Assembly: GCA_039545295.1 (NCBI GenBank)
Contig: BCIK01000001.1
Span: 930,001 to 994,000 of the forward strand
Reading direction: 5' to 3'
From: Udeniomyces pyricola
Taxonomy: Eukaryota; Basidiomycota; Tremellomycetes; Cystofilobasidiales; Mrakiaceae
Length of the DNA stretch: 64,000 bases
In this document: one piece after another, positions 44,374 through 56,800 of the stretch
Layout of the letters: each line of letters begins with the position of its first letter
Numbering within the stretch: position 1 is the first letter of the stretch
Made by a program: the position numbers and the translations under genes
Notes under the pieces: generated by a model
Seen by the model: the letters and a program-made list of their open reading frames with translations, nothing else
Told to the model about the DNA's origin: nothing
Databases searched by the model: none

Positions 44374-47300
44374 TTACATGAACGTGTCGAGAAGCGAGGA
44401 CAGGAAAACTCTCTCTTGATTGTGAAACATTTCCTTTCCGTCGCCATATACACGCACATACACAAAGGCAGAAAGGAAAAAAAAAAAGGTGAAGAAGAAG
44501 AAAAGAGGAATCAAGTTACGTACGCTCGAGACTTTCGTGATCTCATCCGATTCGCCTTGCACCTCTTCCGAACGCAGGACGACTCGATACCGAGCAACCT
44601 CATCCCAAGGTGAAGGCAAGACAAGCGTCAGCGGAGAACTGCGATCGGTTGGGTGAAAGTTGTAGATGAAGAGATGGTTGGATCGGGTGAAGATGAGCGT
44701 TCGAGTTTCCTGTAGAAGGGCAAAGAGGAAAGGAGGAGGGTCAAAGGAATCCCGCAGGTATGACCATAAGGGAAGTGGGGGGAAACGAATTGATGGGAGG
44801 AAAAAGAGCGAGATGTAAGCAGGTTTTGGATCCAGAGCCAAGTGGGGGACAAAAAGAAGGAAAAAGAAAGAAAAAGAAGGAAAAAAAAAAGGACAAGAGA
44901 GGTCCGAGATGGACTGGAAAACGTACCTCATCTTTGAGCGTGATGTGAGCCTGAGAGAGAGAGAGCTTCCACATTTCAGTACAAGGTCCAGCTGTCTGCA
45001 CCTTTTTTTTTTTTACCCCTCTATCCATCCCAAGAAGCCACTCGTAACAGACCAAAAGAAAACAAAAACAAAACACCGGAAACCCATCAGACAAACTTGG
45101 ACTAACCAATGGTCCACTGCCCCATCGACCTTGCTTTTCCGCCCACATCATTCGATGATCAAACTCGTTGAGTTCCCGAAACCTCAACGCCCGGTCCTGG
45201 TCGGCCAGATCCCATTGACGACGGGCGTGGTCGGAGTGAAAGTTGTTCTGGACAGAAGGAAAGACAAGCCACTGAGGAAGGAAAAAAAGAAATGGAATGG
45301 GTGGAGGGAGCAAAGCGAGAGGATGAAAGAGGTACGTATGAGGCAAGGCAGTCAGGACGAGGAGGGACGGATGTTTGGGAGAAGGGAGTTGAAGGGAAGG
45401 AGCTTGTTTGAAACGATGTAAAGGGACAGAGAAGCCAAAAGGACTCACTTCCGGGTGTCCAAACTGCGGTGGTGATGGACGAACGAACGCCAAGGACACG
45501 AAGAGTGAATGAGCTCGGTGAAGAGGACGAATATGAATCTCACCAAGGGATGCATAACTAGACAGAGCCGTAAGATTACCTCGTTGCCCATGAAATCTGA
45601 GGCGGAAAAGGGCCAAGGGGAAAGGAAAAGAAAGAGAAGGAAGAAACATCAGCACGGACCTGATGGCCTCACCTCAGTCAGATAGACCATTCTATATACA
45701 GGTCAATAGACTAACTGAGATATCCCTCCCCACCCATCGAGAGCGTCAGAAGTCGCATCAACTTGTGCAAGCCCATCGCCCTGTACACACGGACGTCACA
45801 CCCGGTCCGTACATGGTTCGCGATAAACAAAAGTTATTTTCTTCTTCTTTGAGCATCTTTCAAAAAGTGTAAAGGGGGTTGAGAGAAAGATTGCTCTGGC
45901 TCGAGTCAAAAGGTACTGCTGACCTCTGTGATCGGGGCGTCGGTGTTTGGAAGAGACTCATGTTGGTGTAGATGTCATTGTCGAATAGCCAGTGCGATAC
46001 CGTTTTGCCCCCATCGATACATTGGTCGTCTGCCAAAGACGCGGTCCATTTCATTGGCTTGTCAGAGAACTGAAGGTCGGTTATATCAAGGCAAGATGGA
46101 ATCAGATGGAAAGGACATACGTGACTCGACAAAGGCGATCGTCTTCTCTCCTAGAGGAGCTCGTCGATTCCCGAGGGACGCTACCATCGACTGGATCGTC
46201 CACTGGGCATCATCCGGTTCCGATTTGAGAAGGCCGTACCCTGGAGAACACACGAAGAAATATACACATCCAGATCAGTGAGCAGTCACAAGGATATCAG
46301 AGATAGATCAGGAATGAAACCCACAAAGATCGGGATTTCCCAGTCCGAGTCGCTAAACAGATATCGAGGACAAAAAGACAAGCATCAAAACCAAGCCCAT
46401 AAGGCTTTGGATCGATTTCAAAGTAAAAGAAAGAGACTCACATAGTCAAATCCGACTCCACCAATCTGTCAAGAGACGTAGAAGAAGAAAAAAAAGCGCC
46501 AGGGTGAGTAGTGTAACCTAACATCGGCCAGACTTCAGGATCAAGGTACTGACAGTCGTCGGCAAGCAGAGGGTTGGGAAACCAGCAAAGTCCTCGGCAA
46601 TTGTAGTGACAAAAGGAAACAGCGTGTGCTGAAAGATTCCAAAGTACATTAGTCCCTCCTCTCCCCCCACAATTGACAGAAAGGGAACAAGTGGAGCCCA
46701 TGAAGAGAAGACGTCGGTCCAAGAAGCAACGGTCAATGGGAGAAGAAGGACATACGAGCATATGGTTGGCTAGCATCAGATATTCTATACCGGCGTGATC
46801 GGTCTCGCTAGAAAAGTACTCGGCATAGTCGCCCGAAAAAGCCCTCGTTGCAGCATGGTCCTTGAACAGAATCGACGAGACCGAGTCGAAGCGAAAGCCG
46901 TCGAAGCCTTTTAAGAGAGATCGGAGAAAACCATGACTGGGAATAAGTCGGTTGCGACCATCGTAACCATTCTCATGCAACGGCAGAGACACCTACCTAA
47001 CCGATCGACGCAGTAATGCAAGTTTGATCTGGGTGAGGCGAGCGGGAAACCAGGGTTTCTGAGTTATGTCGTCTTTTCGAGAATAGTAAGACGAGCTTAA
47101 AAAGTGTACAAACAGCAAGAATCGGACAACCTCAAGGTTATCGTAATCAAAGATTCGACTGTTGACTCAATCCAAAACCGAGGTGATCAAGTCAGCAAGA
47201 AAGAAGAAGAGTATGCCCGACTCGAGAGCACACGGAGAACAACGCTTGGCTTACGTTCCCCATATAGGGTGAGTCCCATTGGGTCCATCTCGGAAGTACT

Positions 47301-49164
47301 GGTCTGCGGCGCCGTTGAATCTGCAGCGCCAAGTGAACAAAGCAATGTTACTCCCTCGGTTCAACAAAAGAAAGTATCGAGTCAAGGAATTGTATTCCTT
47401 ACTTATTCAGACTTTCCTCGTTGTTCGAGCACGAATGACTGTGAACGACATCAAGGATGACTCGAATCCCTAGCCGATGCGCAGAATCTATGAGAGACAC
47501 TAAGGAGCTCGTCGAACCTACCAGAAAAGAACGGCAAAGAGGCGTGGGTGTGTGCGCAATCCAGTAGCAAGGATAGCGGTACTTGACAGTACGTACCAAA
47601 CCTGGAAGAAACCGCATAAAAGGAGCTGACTTGATAGCCGTATGACTGATAGGTACGAGACATCGTGATTCATGAGTACTTCTCAGGGTAGAGTGGTAGA
47701 TCAGCAGGCACTCCAAAGAAGGATTGAATCGACGCACAGCGTAGTATGGATGCTCCATGATGCCCATCCTACGAAGCAACACGAGAGCGTTAGTCTTGCT
47801 GCCACACTACTCCATTCTCTCTCGATGAATGAGAAGAGATTCTCTCACAGTTGCAAAGTGTTGTATCCGCCGGCGTGAACCCTCGGGAGGATATCCCGCT
47901 CAAACTCGGCAAAGGTGCCCACTTTAGCCTTCTCGCTAGTCGCCGCTCCGATGTGGGCCTCGTAGATCCTCGGGGTCGTCGGAGGTAGCGGTCTGGGACC
48001 TTTGTACACTTTAGGCAAGGGCTCGAAACGAGCACGAAACTGATGTTCGACCGGAGACTGGGACTGGGTTGCTCGAAGGGTGAAGGCAGGGAAGCGAAAG
48101 ATGGTCTCGCCGGAAGACAAGGAGAGCGAGAGCTGGGCAAAGATTGAACAAGGGTCATACAGTCAGCCTCATGGTCATGGAAGTTACAGTAAATGGCGGG
48201 ATGAATAAATGAGATTGAGGCCGACCGACCTTGACTTCCGACCCGACTGCGATCGCAGGTGATCCATCTGATCTAGGTGGTAAAGTCACAGACCAATACG
48301 AGGACGAACACGAGGTCGATGAGATGGGCGAAGAGCATTGCTTAAGTGGATGAGCAGAGCTCGACCAGTAATCTGAGACAGTAGCAGGGAGAAGGTCAGG
48401 TACGATATCAGTCATGAGGATCATACCGCATCTAAAGAAGTTGAAGCGCTAGGGCCCACTGAAATCGCCGACGAGTGATGCAGATGAGACGCCCTCGATC
48501 CACTCGGTATATACGATCGAGTTATCTGAATGAACCTGTTTGTGTTGTTGAACCGTTACGTTAAGGTGAGCAGATATTCATTGAATTAGGAGGAGACAGG
48601 TCTGCGCAGCCGCTGCCCAAACCAAACAAGACGGACACACGCACAACGAAACCGAGCTCCTCATAGGCCATGCAGAACTTGGGAAGCCCACCAGGTAGAG
48701 CTGCTATCTGACGAAGTCTTGAGGTATAATGATGGTACCTGCGATCGAAAGTAATCAGGATAACAGCTCGGCCCATGACTTAGGATCGGAATCCATGATG
48801 AGGCAGGTCTCCTTCGTCCCACCTCACCTAACCCAAGCCGAATCAACAATCATCTGTGCAGAACGGACCTCGCACGTAGATACCAGCTCCAATCGACCAA
48901 GCATGGGTCTAGACGGGTGACGCCTGTGCCATCCTCTTGAGATGCCTTGCGAGTCTCGACGTTGAGGCGACTGACGACGTTGCTGAGAGAATGATCGTCC
49001 AATTCCGGCGGTTTGACGTGGACCGGTTTGATGACGTCCGGCCGGAGAGAGGAGAGATAGCTTGTTTGACCATCCGAGGCAGGGACTAAGGTCTTGCCAT
49101 CGAACCAAGCGATGGGCAAGAGATGTTTGGGTTCTAAAGTAGTAGGCGGACCTGCTGTTGACAT
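44374..49164 (-). CDS. GLC3: 1,4-alpha-glucan branching enzyme-like protein, 755 aa
   Basis: GH13 enzyme making the alpha-1,6 branches of glycogen. Coding-order exons: 48869-49164, 48645-48738, 48460-48535, 48230-48372, 47849-48132, 47738-47768, 47597-47645, 47403-47517, 47255-47320, 47093-47158, 46997-47028, 46756-46907, 46554-46628, 46442-46465, 46325-46352, 46121-46240, 45924-46029, 45716-45780, 45580-45596, 45449-45463, 45107-45271, 44927-44950, 44524-44709, 44374-44412. Seen: CBM48-like [44 protein letters not shown], the nucleophile Asp in GFDGFRFDS, the acid/base Glu in [15 protein letters not shown], and FMGNEFGHPEW. Many normally invariant flanking positions differ, and the usual FGGHGR block near the end is not found. 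It may therefore be a divergent paralogue rather than the main Glc3. In-frame ATGs at 49221 and 49254 could extend the N-terminus. Exon 10 end and the last exon are least certain. Confidence 0.85.
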
Positions 49165-50090
49165 TGAAGGAAAAGGAAGGGAAGGTCTCGGATGGTTGTT
49201 GCAAGGGAAATTCGGGGTCATCCCTTCTATCCGGTGATCCAGTTCAGGGGTCATTATTCGTCACCGAACGACTACGCGTATTACCAGGCCATCACTCATC
49301 ATGCCTCTCAGCTCTCAACGTATGCTTGGTAACTTGATGGCCATGTTGCAAACATTCTAGGATGTTATGAGAACCGAGCCAACAGCGAAGCCAAGCTCAA
49401 GGCCTCAACGCTATACGTAAGGCCAGTAACACTCATCGAGCTTCCAAAGACTTAACAAGACATCTAACGTTGCACTCTCAAACAAATCAATCCCGAACGT
49501 GTGAGAAGCATGCATAGCATAATTCGACCCGAAAAAAAAGGGATGGACGAGCGTCCTCTCGTAAAACGAGGGGGGACGACAACACCACCCTTCCCTTCCT
49601 TGGTCCAATCGACGACAACAGCACAACCAATCCTCCAAAGTCAAACGCGCGCGTCCTATCCAGATGTGAAGGGGCGAGTGGTTTAACCGGACTTTCCGGC
49701 GGGCTGCTCGTTCCTGAGCGTGACCGAAGACGATGGGGAAGAAAGCAAGGAGACGTAGAAAATAAGTCAGCCAAGACGCTCCAAGCGGAACGATTTGCAA
49801 CAAGGACGAGAAGGATGGTGAGAGTGTAGGATCAGATAGGAGCGAAAGACTTTATAGATGATTGAGTTCGGCATTCTCTTAGTAGGAGTACGATTGAACT
49901 ATGCATGCTTTAAATATCATCAGGAGGAGTATGCTGCCGGCGAGCATCGAAGATCTGCTCACGTGCGCGAGCGGTTCTCGTTGCAGCGACGGATAGCGTG
50001 ATGGAGGTGAAGGAACCAAAGGCAGAGGTACGGCGAATGGCCCAGAGACCGAATAGCACATAGAGGTCAGGCACATCGAAGCAAAAACAC
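49165..50090. other. Intergenic region
   Basis: About 925 bases between the stop of eS30 and the chosen start of the branching-enzyme-like gene, both on the - strand. It holds the promoter and possibly a longer N-terminus of the latter. No other gene is supported. Confidence 0.5.
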
Positions 50091-51223
50091 TTACATCTTC
50101 CTCTTGCCTCCAGGGGCAAGGGTAACGTTAACGAATCTGCAGGTCAAGAAAGATCAAGGCAGAGTCAGTCGCGGCATAGTGAAAATCAGGCTGGGAAAAC
50201 AAGAACCGGATATAGAGCAAGGAACGAACCGTCGGTTGTACAAGAGACGCTTCTTGGCTCGGCCCTTGGGAACCTTGGGCTTCTCTTGCTTCTCGACCTG
50301 TGTGGCAAAGGAACAAAGAGCACAACGCGGGGATGAGATGTATGCACAGAGGCGCGCGCGAAGAACAGGGACGAAGAAAAGCACAGAAGACAAAACATAC
50401 CTTGGGGCACTGAGACTTGACCTTACCGGCTCGAGCGAGGGATCCGTGAACTAAAAGGCAAAAGGAAGGGAAGAGGTTAGACGAAGATCCTCAATGTAGA
50501 CGGCCAAGAAAGGTTTGGCGGCAGCAACAGCAGCAGCAGTGTCGAAGGTGGTCGAGGGGCAAGTCGGTGAGAACTATGTTGGTACAAGTGTCGGGAGCGG
50601 CGATTATATGATGGCGAGGTGCTGTCCGATATTGAAGTATGTACAGGAAGAGACGTGGCGATAAGATGGTACAAAAAGATAGGAGGGGTTGTGTGACAGG
50701 ATGGAACAGCTCGTCTATGACAGGGCGTGAGGAAGGAGAAGGGCTCCAACGTGGGAGGGGAAATCCAGGCAGAGGCAAAGGCCACGCTGGGAGGGGGGAA
50801 AGAAGGGGGAGGGGGATCCCAGTAATTTCCAGAGGCTGATGTCGAGCTGGAGACTCCAGGAGTGGACCAATTGCAAGGTCCGTATGGAGGACAGGGCAGG
50901 AGGGATGGATGGGTTTGGAAGGGCAGGAAGAGAACAAGGGAATCGTGGAGACGTCTGAGTTTAGGCGAAAGGGGGGGGGAGGAGGGGGGAGGGGGGTTTT
51001 TGGGAGGAGAGGCAAAAGGACGGTGGAGGGCAAAGTCGATACGAGGGTGGTGGCCAAGTCGGTCGTCGTCGTACAACGGCGCCGTAGACCATGTCTTGCA
51101 TGGCGTGAACGGTGTGGAGAGGATGTCGAAGAAGATGTTGATATGGCTGATACTACTGCTGCTGCTGCTGCTTGATGCTTGAGGCGGGACGGGCGGCCAG
51201 GTAGGAAGCGCACCTTTTCCCAT
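50091..51223 (-). CDS. RPS30: 40S ribosomal protein eS30, 57 aa
   Basis: Small-subunit protein of the decoding-side head region. Coding-order exons: 51214-51223, 50401-50450, 50230-50297, 50091-50136. The protein is MGKVHGSLARAGKVKSQCPK, VEKQEKPKVPKGRAKKRLLY, NRRFVNVTLAPGGKRKM. There is no ubiquitin-like N-terminal fusion, as in yeast and unlike animals. The first exon has only 10 bases (ATG plus seven) and is followed by a 763-base intron, a common design for fungal ribosomal protein genes. The stop TAA overlaps a good-looking donor (GTAAGTG right after AT of the last ATG), so a few more C-terminal residues from another exon are possible; relatives are 59-63 residues. Divergent from eS17. 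Confidence 0.95.
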
Positions 51224-51735
51224 GGTGATGCGACAGAGGAGACGGGAAGGAGGTGCGGACGGGGCGAGGTAAAATCGGCCAAGGTCTCGCTCGACAGAAA
51301 GGCAAAGGCGAGAGAGAGAGCCAGCCGGGACTAACTTCAACCGATTTCCATCGAGGCCAATCGCCCTTGGCCGTTTCAACCATCTCTCATCCATCTTCGC
51401 GCCTTGGGATGAGAGTGGAAAAATAAATAAATAAAATCAGACATCGTTACTGAGGATGTACAATATCGGTTCTTATGCTAACATACTTTTCACTTCATGG
51501 TATATGGGTTTGTATGAGCGATGAGAGGGAAAAAGTCGCTAATCTTTGATGAGGGAAGAATGCGTGTGGCGGCCTCTTGTCGATCTTGTCTCTTGGGCGC
51601 GCGCTCTCCCCGTCGAGACTGGAGAGAGCGAGCGAGAGACCCAGCGGCCTCCTTTTTTTCGCCCAGCTGGATCGTCTCTCTTCGTTCAGCCTCTTCGTCC
51701 CTTCCCCCTTCGAAAAGCCTCATCAAGTAGCCAAC
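51224..51735. promoter_or_regulatory. Divergent promoter of two ribosomal protein genes
   Basis: 512 bases between the start codons of eS30 (-) and eS17 (+), so the two 40S protein genes can be co-regulated from one interval. No specific binding site is asserted. Confidence 0.6.
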
Positions 51736-52705
51736 ATGGTAAGCCCGTCTCCCTACTACGCTTCGCATACACACCCTCCCTCGCCGTCTTGTCTTGCTCC
51801 ATCCTTGGACTCGAGCTTGTCTTTCGTGTCATTGTCGAGCAAAGTTGTGCTTGAGGACGACGAGTCAAGACGGCGTCCAACTTGTCACTCCCCTCCCCTT
51901 GATACATGACACCCTACTGATGTCTGCCTTATTCTCTCGTCCGCCCTCTCACTCTATAGGGTCGAGTCCGTACCAAAACCGTCAAGCGAGCCTCGCGAGT
52001 GATGATCGAGAAGTACTACCCTAGGTTGACTCTCGACTTCCAGTAAGTTGAAATTCTTCCAAGTCCTTAGGAGCTACCTTCTTTCGTGCCCCTGGTCGAG
52101 TGACAAAAACTGACTTTCCTTCCCCCCCGCGCTTCTTGATTTCTCACTGGTGCTCCTCTTCTTGCCCTCCCTTCTCAGCACCAACAAGCGAATCGCTGAC
52201 GAGGTCGCCATCATCCCCTCCAAGCGACTCCGTAACAAGATCGCCGGTTTCACCACCCACCTCATGAAGCGAATCCAGAAGGGACCCGTCCGTGGTATCT
52301 CTTTCAAGCTCCAAGAGGAGGAGAGGGAGAGGAAGGACAACTACGTTCCCGAGGTCTCCGCCATTGCCGTCCCCGAGACTGGCCTTGAGATCGACCCCGA
52401 CACCAAGGTTCGTTCCAGACTGCTATCCTGTCTATCTCTCGACTTGAGTCGTTTGGTCGACAACAATTAAGATAGAAAAAAGCGCGATGCCTTGAACAAA
52501 AAGCTAAACTAAACGTTTCTGTCTCTTGGGTCTTCTCTCCTCGCTCGCGTGTTTCTCCCCTTCACAGGACCTCCTCAGGTCGCTCAACATGGACAACATC
52601 CCCGTCAACGTCTCTGCCCCCATCCTCGCCTACACCGCTCCCGAGAGGGGACCCCGAGGCGCCGGTCGAGGTGGCCGAAACGTCCCCGGAGCTGGTCGAT
52701 CTTAA
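51736..52705 (+). CDS. RPS17: 40S ribosomal protein eS17, 150 aa
   Basis: Small-subunit head protein. Exons: 51736-51738 (only the ATG), 51960-52042, 52179-52407, 52568-52705. Joined: [20 protein letters not shown], then [70 protein letters not shown]. These are textbook eS17 blocks. The tail [19 protein letters not shown] is Gly/Arg-rich and a little longer than in yeast. The start codon alone in exon 1 is deduced because no in-frame ATG precedes GRVRTKT in exon 2 and CAACATG|GTAAGC fits exactly. Confidence 0.96.
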
Positions 52706-53827
52706 GTGGTCGTGCCTGTTTCCCCCAGACGTGCCTTGTCGGTGGCTTTCGAGCTTCCTTTGCCTTATATATGCTTCCCATGCATACGGATATCCGAACG
52801 AACTCCACGTACTCGAGACCCGTCATTTTCTCCTTCTGTTTCTCTTGTTTGGAAGCCGCCCGAGGGCTCCCCGCTTTGATTCTCTGCTGACCCTGTGAAA
52901 AACAGAAGGGCGAAACCCATGCCTGTGAAGACGCGTGCTTGTTGCGTAAACTACTCTCGTTCCTCTCCTCTTCCCCATGATGTGCTCTCCCTCTGCTCGT
53001 TCCCCATTGCGCATCTGTCTTTGTCATCCCCCCTTCCCCCCCCCCCCTTTGCTTCCCTGCCCCCTTCATCCTCACCTTGGCACTGGCCTAATCGCTTCCT
53101 CTACCCTTCCTTCCCTACTTCCTCGCTCTCACTCCCTCCTCCTTGTCTCGTCAAATTAACTAACCAAGCGCCTCGTAGCAGCATCCCTTGACACTAACTT
53201 CCCCAACCACAAATTGCCCCTTGAGTCCTAACTTTCCGGAAAAAAAAAGAGATACTTTCGTCTTGACCGGCCGCCTACTTTGGACCCGTGCACACGTACT
53301 GTACTGCAAAGTCGTAACCCCCTTTGCTGACAATCTCTCTCTTTCCTGCCATGGCTGTCTCTTGTTTCCTTGCCCGGTTCGCCGGAAGATCGTGATAACA
53401 TGACTTTGATCCATCTATCGTCGAGAGTCCCCTCGTCGTCATCATCACCTGAGTAAAAAAAAAGAAGGAAGAAAGACAAAGAAGAAAGTGAACAAAAGAA
53501 GCAAAAAAAAAAAAAAAAAAGGGCAAATCGTTCGTTGAGAACAACCTCCTATTTAGATAAGATCTTTTGTGCGTGTGCGAGCGTGTAATATACCTGGATA
53601 TCATACCAATTACCCGTCGTATCACATGTATACATGACACGTACTATCCGGTTATAAAAACCCTTCGAAGTAGCTCCTGATCAGTCACGTAGTGTGATAG
53701 CTTGGTTCCTTCCCCATCACTCGCTTCATATCTGATCAGATCAAGCCATTTATCAAACTCATACATGTTTTAATTTTAGTTTTTTTTTTTCTTCTTCTTC
53801 AAAAACCCCTACAATGTCATAACCTAA
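52706..53827. other. Convergent 3' regions
   Basis: About 1.1 kb between the stops of eS17 (+) and VPS45 (-). It has C runs near 53037-53047, A runs near 53500-53520 and several short frames without family resemblance. Nothing else is supported. Confidence 0.55.
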
Positions 53828-56800
53828 TCAAACGCCCGACATCGAAGACGAACTCGCCGCCCTCCTCGTCGTCGCTTCGACGCCCTGCCTAACCCTCCCA
53901 AGCAAATCCCTCGCGCCGGTCAAACCTCCAACTAAACCTTCCTTCACCCTCGCTCCATCGATCTGCAAGCTCGCCGTCGTCAACCCACTCCCTCCTCCTT
54001 CCGTTCCCGTCGATCCATTCCCACCGATGCCCCCACCACCACCCCCACCGCCGCCTTGACTGGAAGGCGAAGACGTCCGGTAGAGCCCGCCCGTCCCGAG
54101 CTCGTAGTTCCCCAATCGGAGATTGATAGCTGAATGATGGTGGACCGGTCCCCCGCCGACGGGAGGAGGCGACGTCGAGAGGGACGTTGGAAGGATAGAT
54201 GAGACGAGCGAAGGGAGCGACGAAGTCGTGGTGGTGGATAACGACGGGATAGTAGTGGTCGAAGGTTGACCAACAGAAGTGGAGGAAGCGTTGGATACGG
54301 AGGCCAGGGTAGAAGGTGGTGAATAGAAGGACGGTGGAAATCGGGTCGCTGAATCCTCAACCATCTCAAGGAAGCTGTAGGAAGCCATAAGAAAAGGGAG
54401 GGAGGGGGAGGGGGGNGGGGCGGGAAAGGGGGCCGCACAACAAAACGAAGCATTGATATATCAGTTGACCAAGGAACGCATACTCATCACACGTTGCCGG
54501 GCTCGATGAAGAGATTAATTTATACCTCGTCGAGTTATGCATGCATGTTCCTCCCAACAGGATTCTTGGTGCCGTTCCCATGGAAGAACCACTACCACCA
54601 GTGCTCCCCAACTGAGCTCCATTAGCAGCCGCAAGCTGTTGGTTGAGCAACGCCACGGCCCTAGCCTCTTCGTACGTCGTCCCGCCGACCATGAAGAGGA
54701 TGATATCTTGAGGACTGATAGCATACAGCACGAACAGGAAGATATAGGGTCAGGCTACAAGTCAAGATGGGCCCAAGTGGCAAAGAAAGCACATGCGGGG
54801 ACAAACCGTTGGTTTCGGCTCGGACCGAGAGCGATCCCACCTTCTTCGGGTTCCAAGAACGGGTAGCTAGTCTCTTTCAGTCGACCCTTGAGAAGGAGAT
54901 CCAGCGTTTGAAGAAGGTGAGGCTTGTGCTGAGTGTAAACATTCTCCACTCCCTATGGAGCAAAGATCAAAAAGGCGACCGCACGTTAGGTCCGTCTCGG
55001 TTGGAAGGACCAGCGGGGCTCCGTGGCGAAAAGGAAGCAGAGGGGTCGGTCCGGGGTTAAGAGAATGGATAAAAAGACCTACTTGGAGCCCTTTGACTAG
55101 GCTTTTTCCACGGGAGAAGAGGTTCTCGTTGGAGAAAAGATCGTCTTGACGTTGGTCTGCCCCGGCATAATTCAGCATGACGTACACGAGCTAGCAAAAG
55201 GGCAAGTCCCACACAAATCGAGATGGTGCGTTTTCACGATCCGAAAGTAAAGGGGGAAAAGAGTGAGACGGTTGTTCTTTTTGTTGTGGTTGTTGTTGTA
55301 CAAAAAGCCAAACCAGTCGTCGAGAGCAGATAGAAGTAGATGTCAGAGATGGAAGACCAGTGGACGAGGAGAGCTTACGCGAGCCTTTTCTGGGCTGATA
55401 CCGTTGCTGATGAGCGTATCAACAACGTGTGGAATAGCGCTAGCCGAAAACTTTTGATATCGCAGGGCGTAGAGGATGGCGAGACGAAGCTTGTTCTCTG
55501 CGCGAATGCCTGGATTCGACAGCAGACCGAGAACACTCTGTGGCGGGGGTACGAATAGAGGAACATGATGAAAGATGAGACGCGAGACGTTAGTTGGAGC
55601 CCAATATTGCGATGCTTACGAAGGAATGATGCTAGCTGTGGATAGCAGAACACACGACTCTTCATATGAACCAAGAGACGAGCTTGAACGTACCCTTAGA
55701 TCGGCCGTATGACTCTCGTTACTCGCGAGACTTTGTTCGACTTCCGAGACCTCGAGCAACGAATCTCGCTCGACGATACGGCTGAGTTCTCCGACGAGCG
55801 CGACATGCCTTGAGACGTTTCCCCCGAGTTTCCGAAATTCGGGATATTCCTCAACGAATTTCTTCATGTCGGCAATCGACGTGATGGCCGTCGGGTCGTG
55901 ATGGGTCGATTTGGATTGAAAGTGCGACACATAGGACGAGAGGGAAGCTCCAAGATCGCCAAAATTGGAGAAGATGTTGTTCGAGAAGAAGGAGTCCGAA
56001 GTAGGGATAAGCATGATGTCCTGATTGCAAGATTAAAGATAGATTCGCAGCATGTTTAGCCCTCATGAACACAGATATGCGTATTATAACAGATAACAAA
56101 GTCACGCTTTCTTCTTCTTCTAATTACCTTGAGTTCCGGGCGGGTTTCATCCTCCAAGCGAACGCGTCCGTTCACGATTCCGATGAGCTCATGCACCATC
56201 GCTTGATAGGTCCACTGCGAAAGAAGGGGTGTTACTGGGTCGTTCCTCCGGTCTGACCTCCGTAACCAAAAAGGAAACACCATCAGCTCTGACGCTATCT
56301 GACACACGCTTTCTGGACGGATGGTGTATCATCGTCTTACCTAGGATGATGAGCTGAGGTGCAGGACCGCTACTTCCCCGGAATCCAAATAGGTCACCGT
56401 ATACGCCCCCACCGGTACTCAAACCGTACCCAATTTCGCTCGCCAACTTCTTTGCCACACCTGACGTACGTTCCCACCGAACGATGGGTTTCTTTTTCAG
56501 AGAAAGGAGGAGAGCGAGGAGGCCTTGGGTGTGTAGATCGAGGGATGGGGGGTTGAATGACTGAGGCGTCGAGCCATGAAGCGGTAACGGTGGTAAAGAG
56601 GACTGATAGTGTGACAGCAAAACAGACAAGACAAGGATTTCAGTACATCAGGTTTGAATCCAGGTGAGGCAGGGGATTTGGCAACATACATGAGGTGAAG
56701 GGGTAAGAGGTGGAAGGGAGAGTGTGAAGAGGGATGGCAGAAGCGTGAGGTAATCGGCAAAGTATTCCTGTTCGGAACATAAACCAAGGGTCATATATCG

